Assembly: GCA_030734395.1 (NCBI GenBank)
Contig: JAUZTG010000003.1
Location: forward strand, 186,001-250,000
Origin: Sarocladium kiliense
Taxonomy: Eukaryota; Ascomycota; Sordariomycetes; Hypocreales; Sarocladiaceae
DNA: 64,000 bases
Direction of reading: 5' to 3'
The notes under the pieces were generated by a model. The model had not been told where the DNA came from, made no database searches, and saw nothing but the letters and a program-made list of their open reading frames with translations. Below, piece after piece: positions 63,804 to 64,000 of this stretch. Made by a program: the position numbers and the translations under genes. Position 1 is the stretch's first letter; each line of letters starts with the position of its first letter.

Positions 63804-64000
63804 GTTGAGTATCGATAGTTTTTCTTCATTGAGATGAAGTTCCTGGTTTTAATTCGGGATTAGGAGCCCTCAGGGTGGCTCAAAGTTGTCAGGCTGCAAG
63901 AGGAAGGCAGCCATTCGGGTTCTGAGGGTCGCAAGTTTAGAGAAGACCAGTTCAATCATTGATTCAGTTATGATCCTTAATTCGGAGATGGGATTGAGAG
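63804..64000. other. Upstream flank of the P-type ATPase
   Basis: Promoter side of the ATPase gene. Nothing specific is seen before the window ends. Confidence 0.5.

Overview
The window is nuclear DNA of a filamentous ascomycete (Pezizomycotina). The evidence is a class III chitin synthase, an Opy2 osmosensing anchor, a RasB-type GTPase and a Zn2Cys6 regulator. Protein genes carry many short introns (52-130 nt where I could place them) with GTRNGY donors and RCTRAY branch points. The class is not decidable from this sequence; Dothideomycetes or a relative is only a guess. Gene spacing is uneven: compact gene groups alternate with gene-free stretches of 3-6 kb.

Layout. 1-4.1 kb: no gene seen. 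4.1-5.6 kb: an intron-bearing tRNA-Tyr(GTA) on the minus strand and a type II haloacid dehalogenase. 5.6-9.8 kb: gene-free, with a four-copy 22-bp repeat. 9.8-10.6 kb: RasB-type GTPase. 13.9-15.4 kb: Opy2 (minus). 19.1-21.9 kb: class III chitin synthase. 22.8-23.5 kb: a broken glutathione S-transferase. 23.7-24.3 kb: three initiator tRNA-Met genes in tandem. 24.9-39.5 kb is dense: NEDD8 E2 (UBC12), ketol-acid reductoisomerase (ILV5), a serine/threonine dehydratase-type PLP enzyme, a DHA1 MFS transporter (minus), glutamyl-phosphate reductase (PRO2), RPA70 (RFA1, minus) and a dienelactone hydrolase-family protein. 39.6-40.7 kb: quinone oxidoreductase (minus). 40.7-47.1 kb: gene desert. 47.1-47.6 kb: small GPI-type wall protein. 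51.0-57.7 kb: propionyl-CoA-synthetase-like enzyme, an eight-exon NAD(P)-dependent epimerase-type enzyme (minus) and a divergent Zn2Cys6 factor. 59.2-60.3 kb: zinc-free MDR reductase. 61.0-63.8 kb: MgtA-type Mg2+ P-type ATPase (minus).

The standout is the initiator tRNA cluster. All three copies have identical 72-nt mature parts, and each is interrupted inside the D-arm, between tRNA positions 24 and 25, by a 50-56 nt insert that looks like a spliceosomal intron (GT donor, CACTAAC/TACTAAC/CACTAAT branch point, YAG acceptor). The third copy has a second such insert (61 nt) in the anticodon loop between U33 and the CAT anticodon. Neither place is the canonical 37/38 tRNA intron position, whereas the tRNA-Tyr gene in the same window has an ordinary 37/38 intron. 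Oligo-T terminators remain behind each copy, so these look like Pol III genes needing mRNA-type splicing to make the translation-initiating tRNA. I know of spliceosomal introns in U6 snRNA genes of some fungi, but of no well-established case in tRNA genes.

Genes working together: ILV5, PRO2 and the PLP enzyme are amino-acid metabolism genes within about 8 kb. The Zn2Cys6 factor and the epimerase-type enzyme share a 365-bp divergent promoter and lie next to the acyl-CoA synthetase, which suggests a small local regulon. Opy2, chitin synthase, RasB and the wall protein all serve the cell surface and signalling but are far apart.
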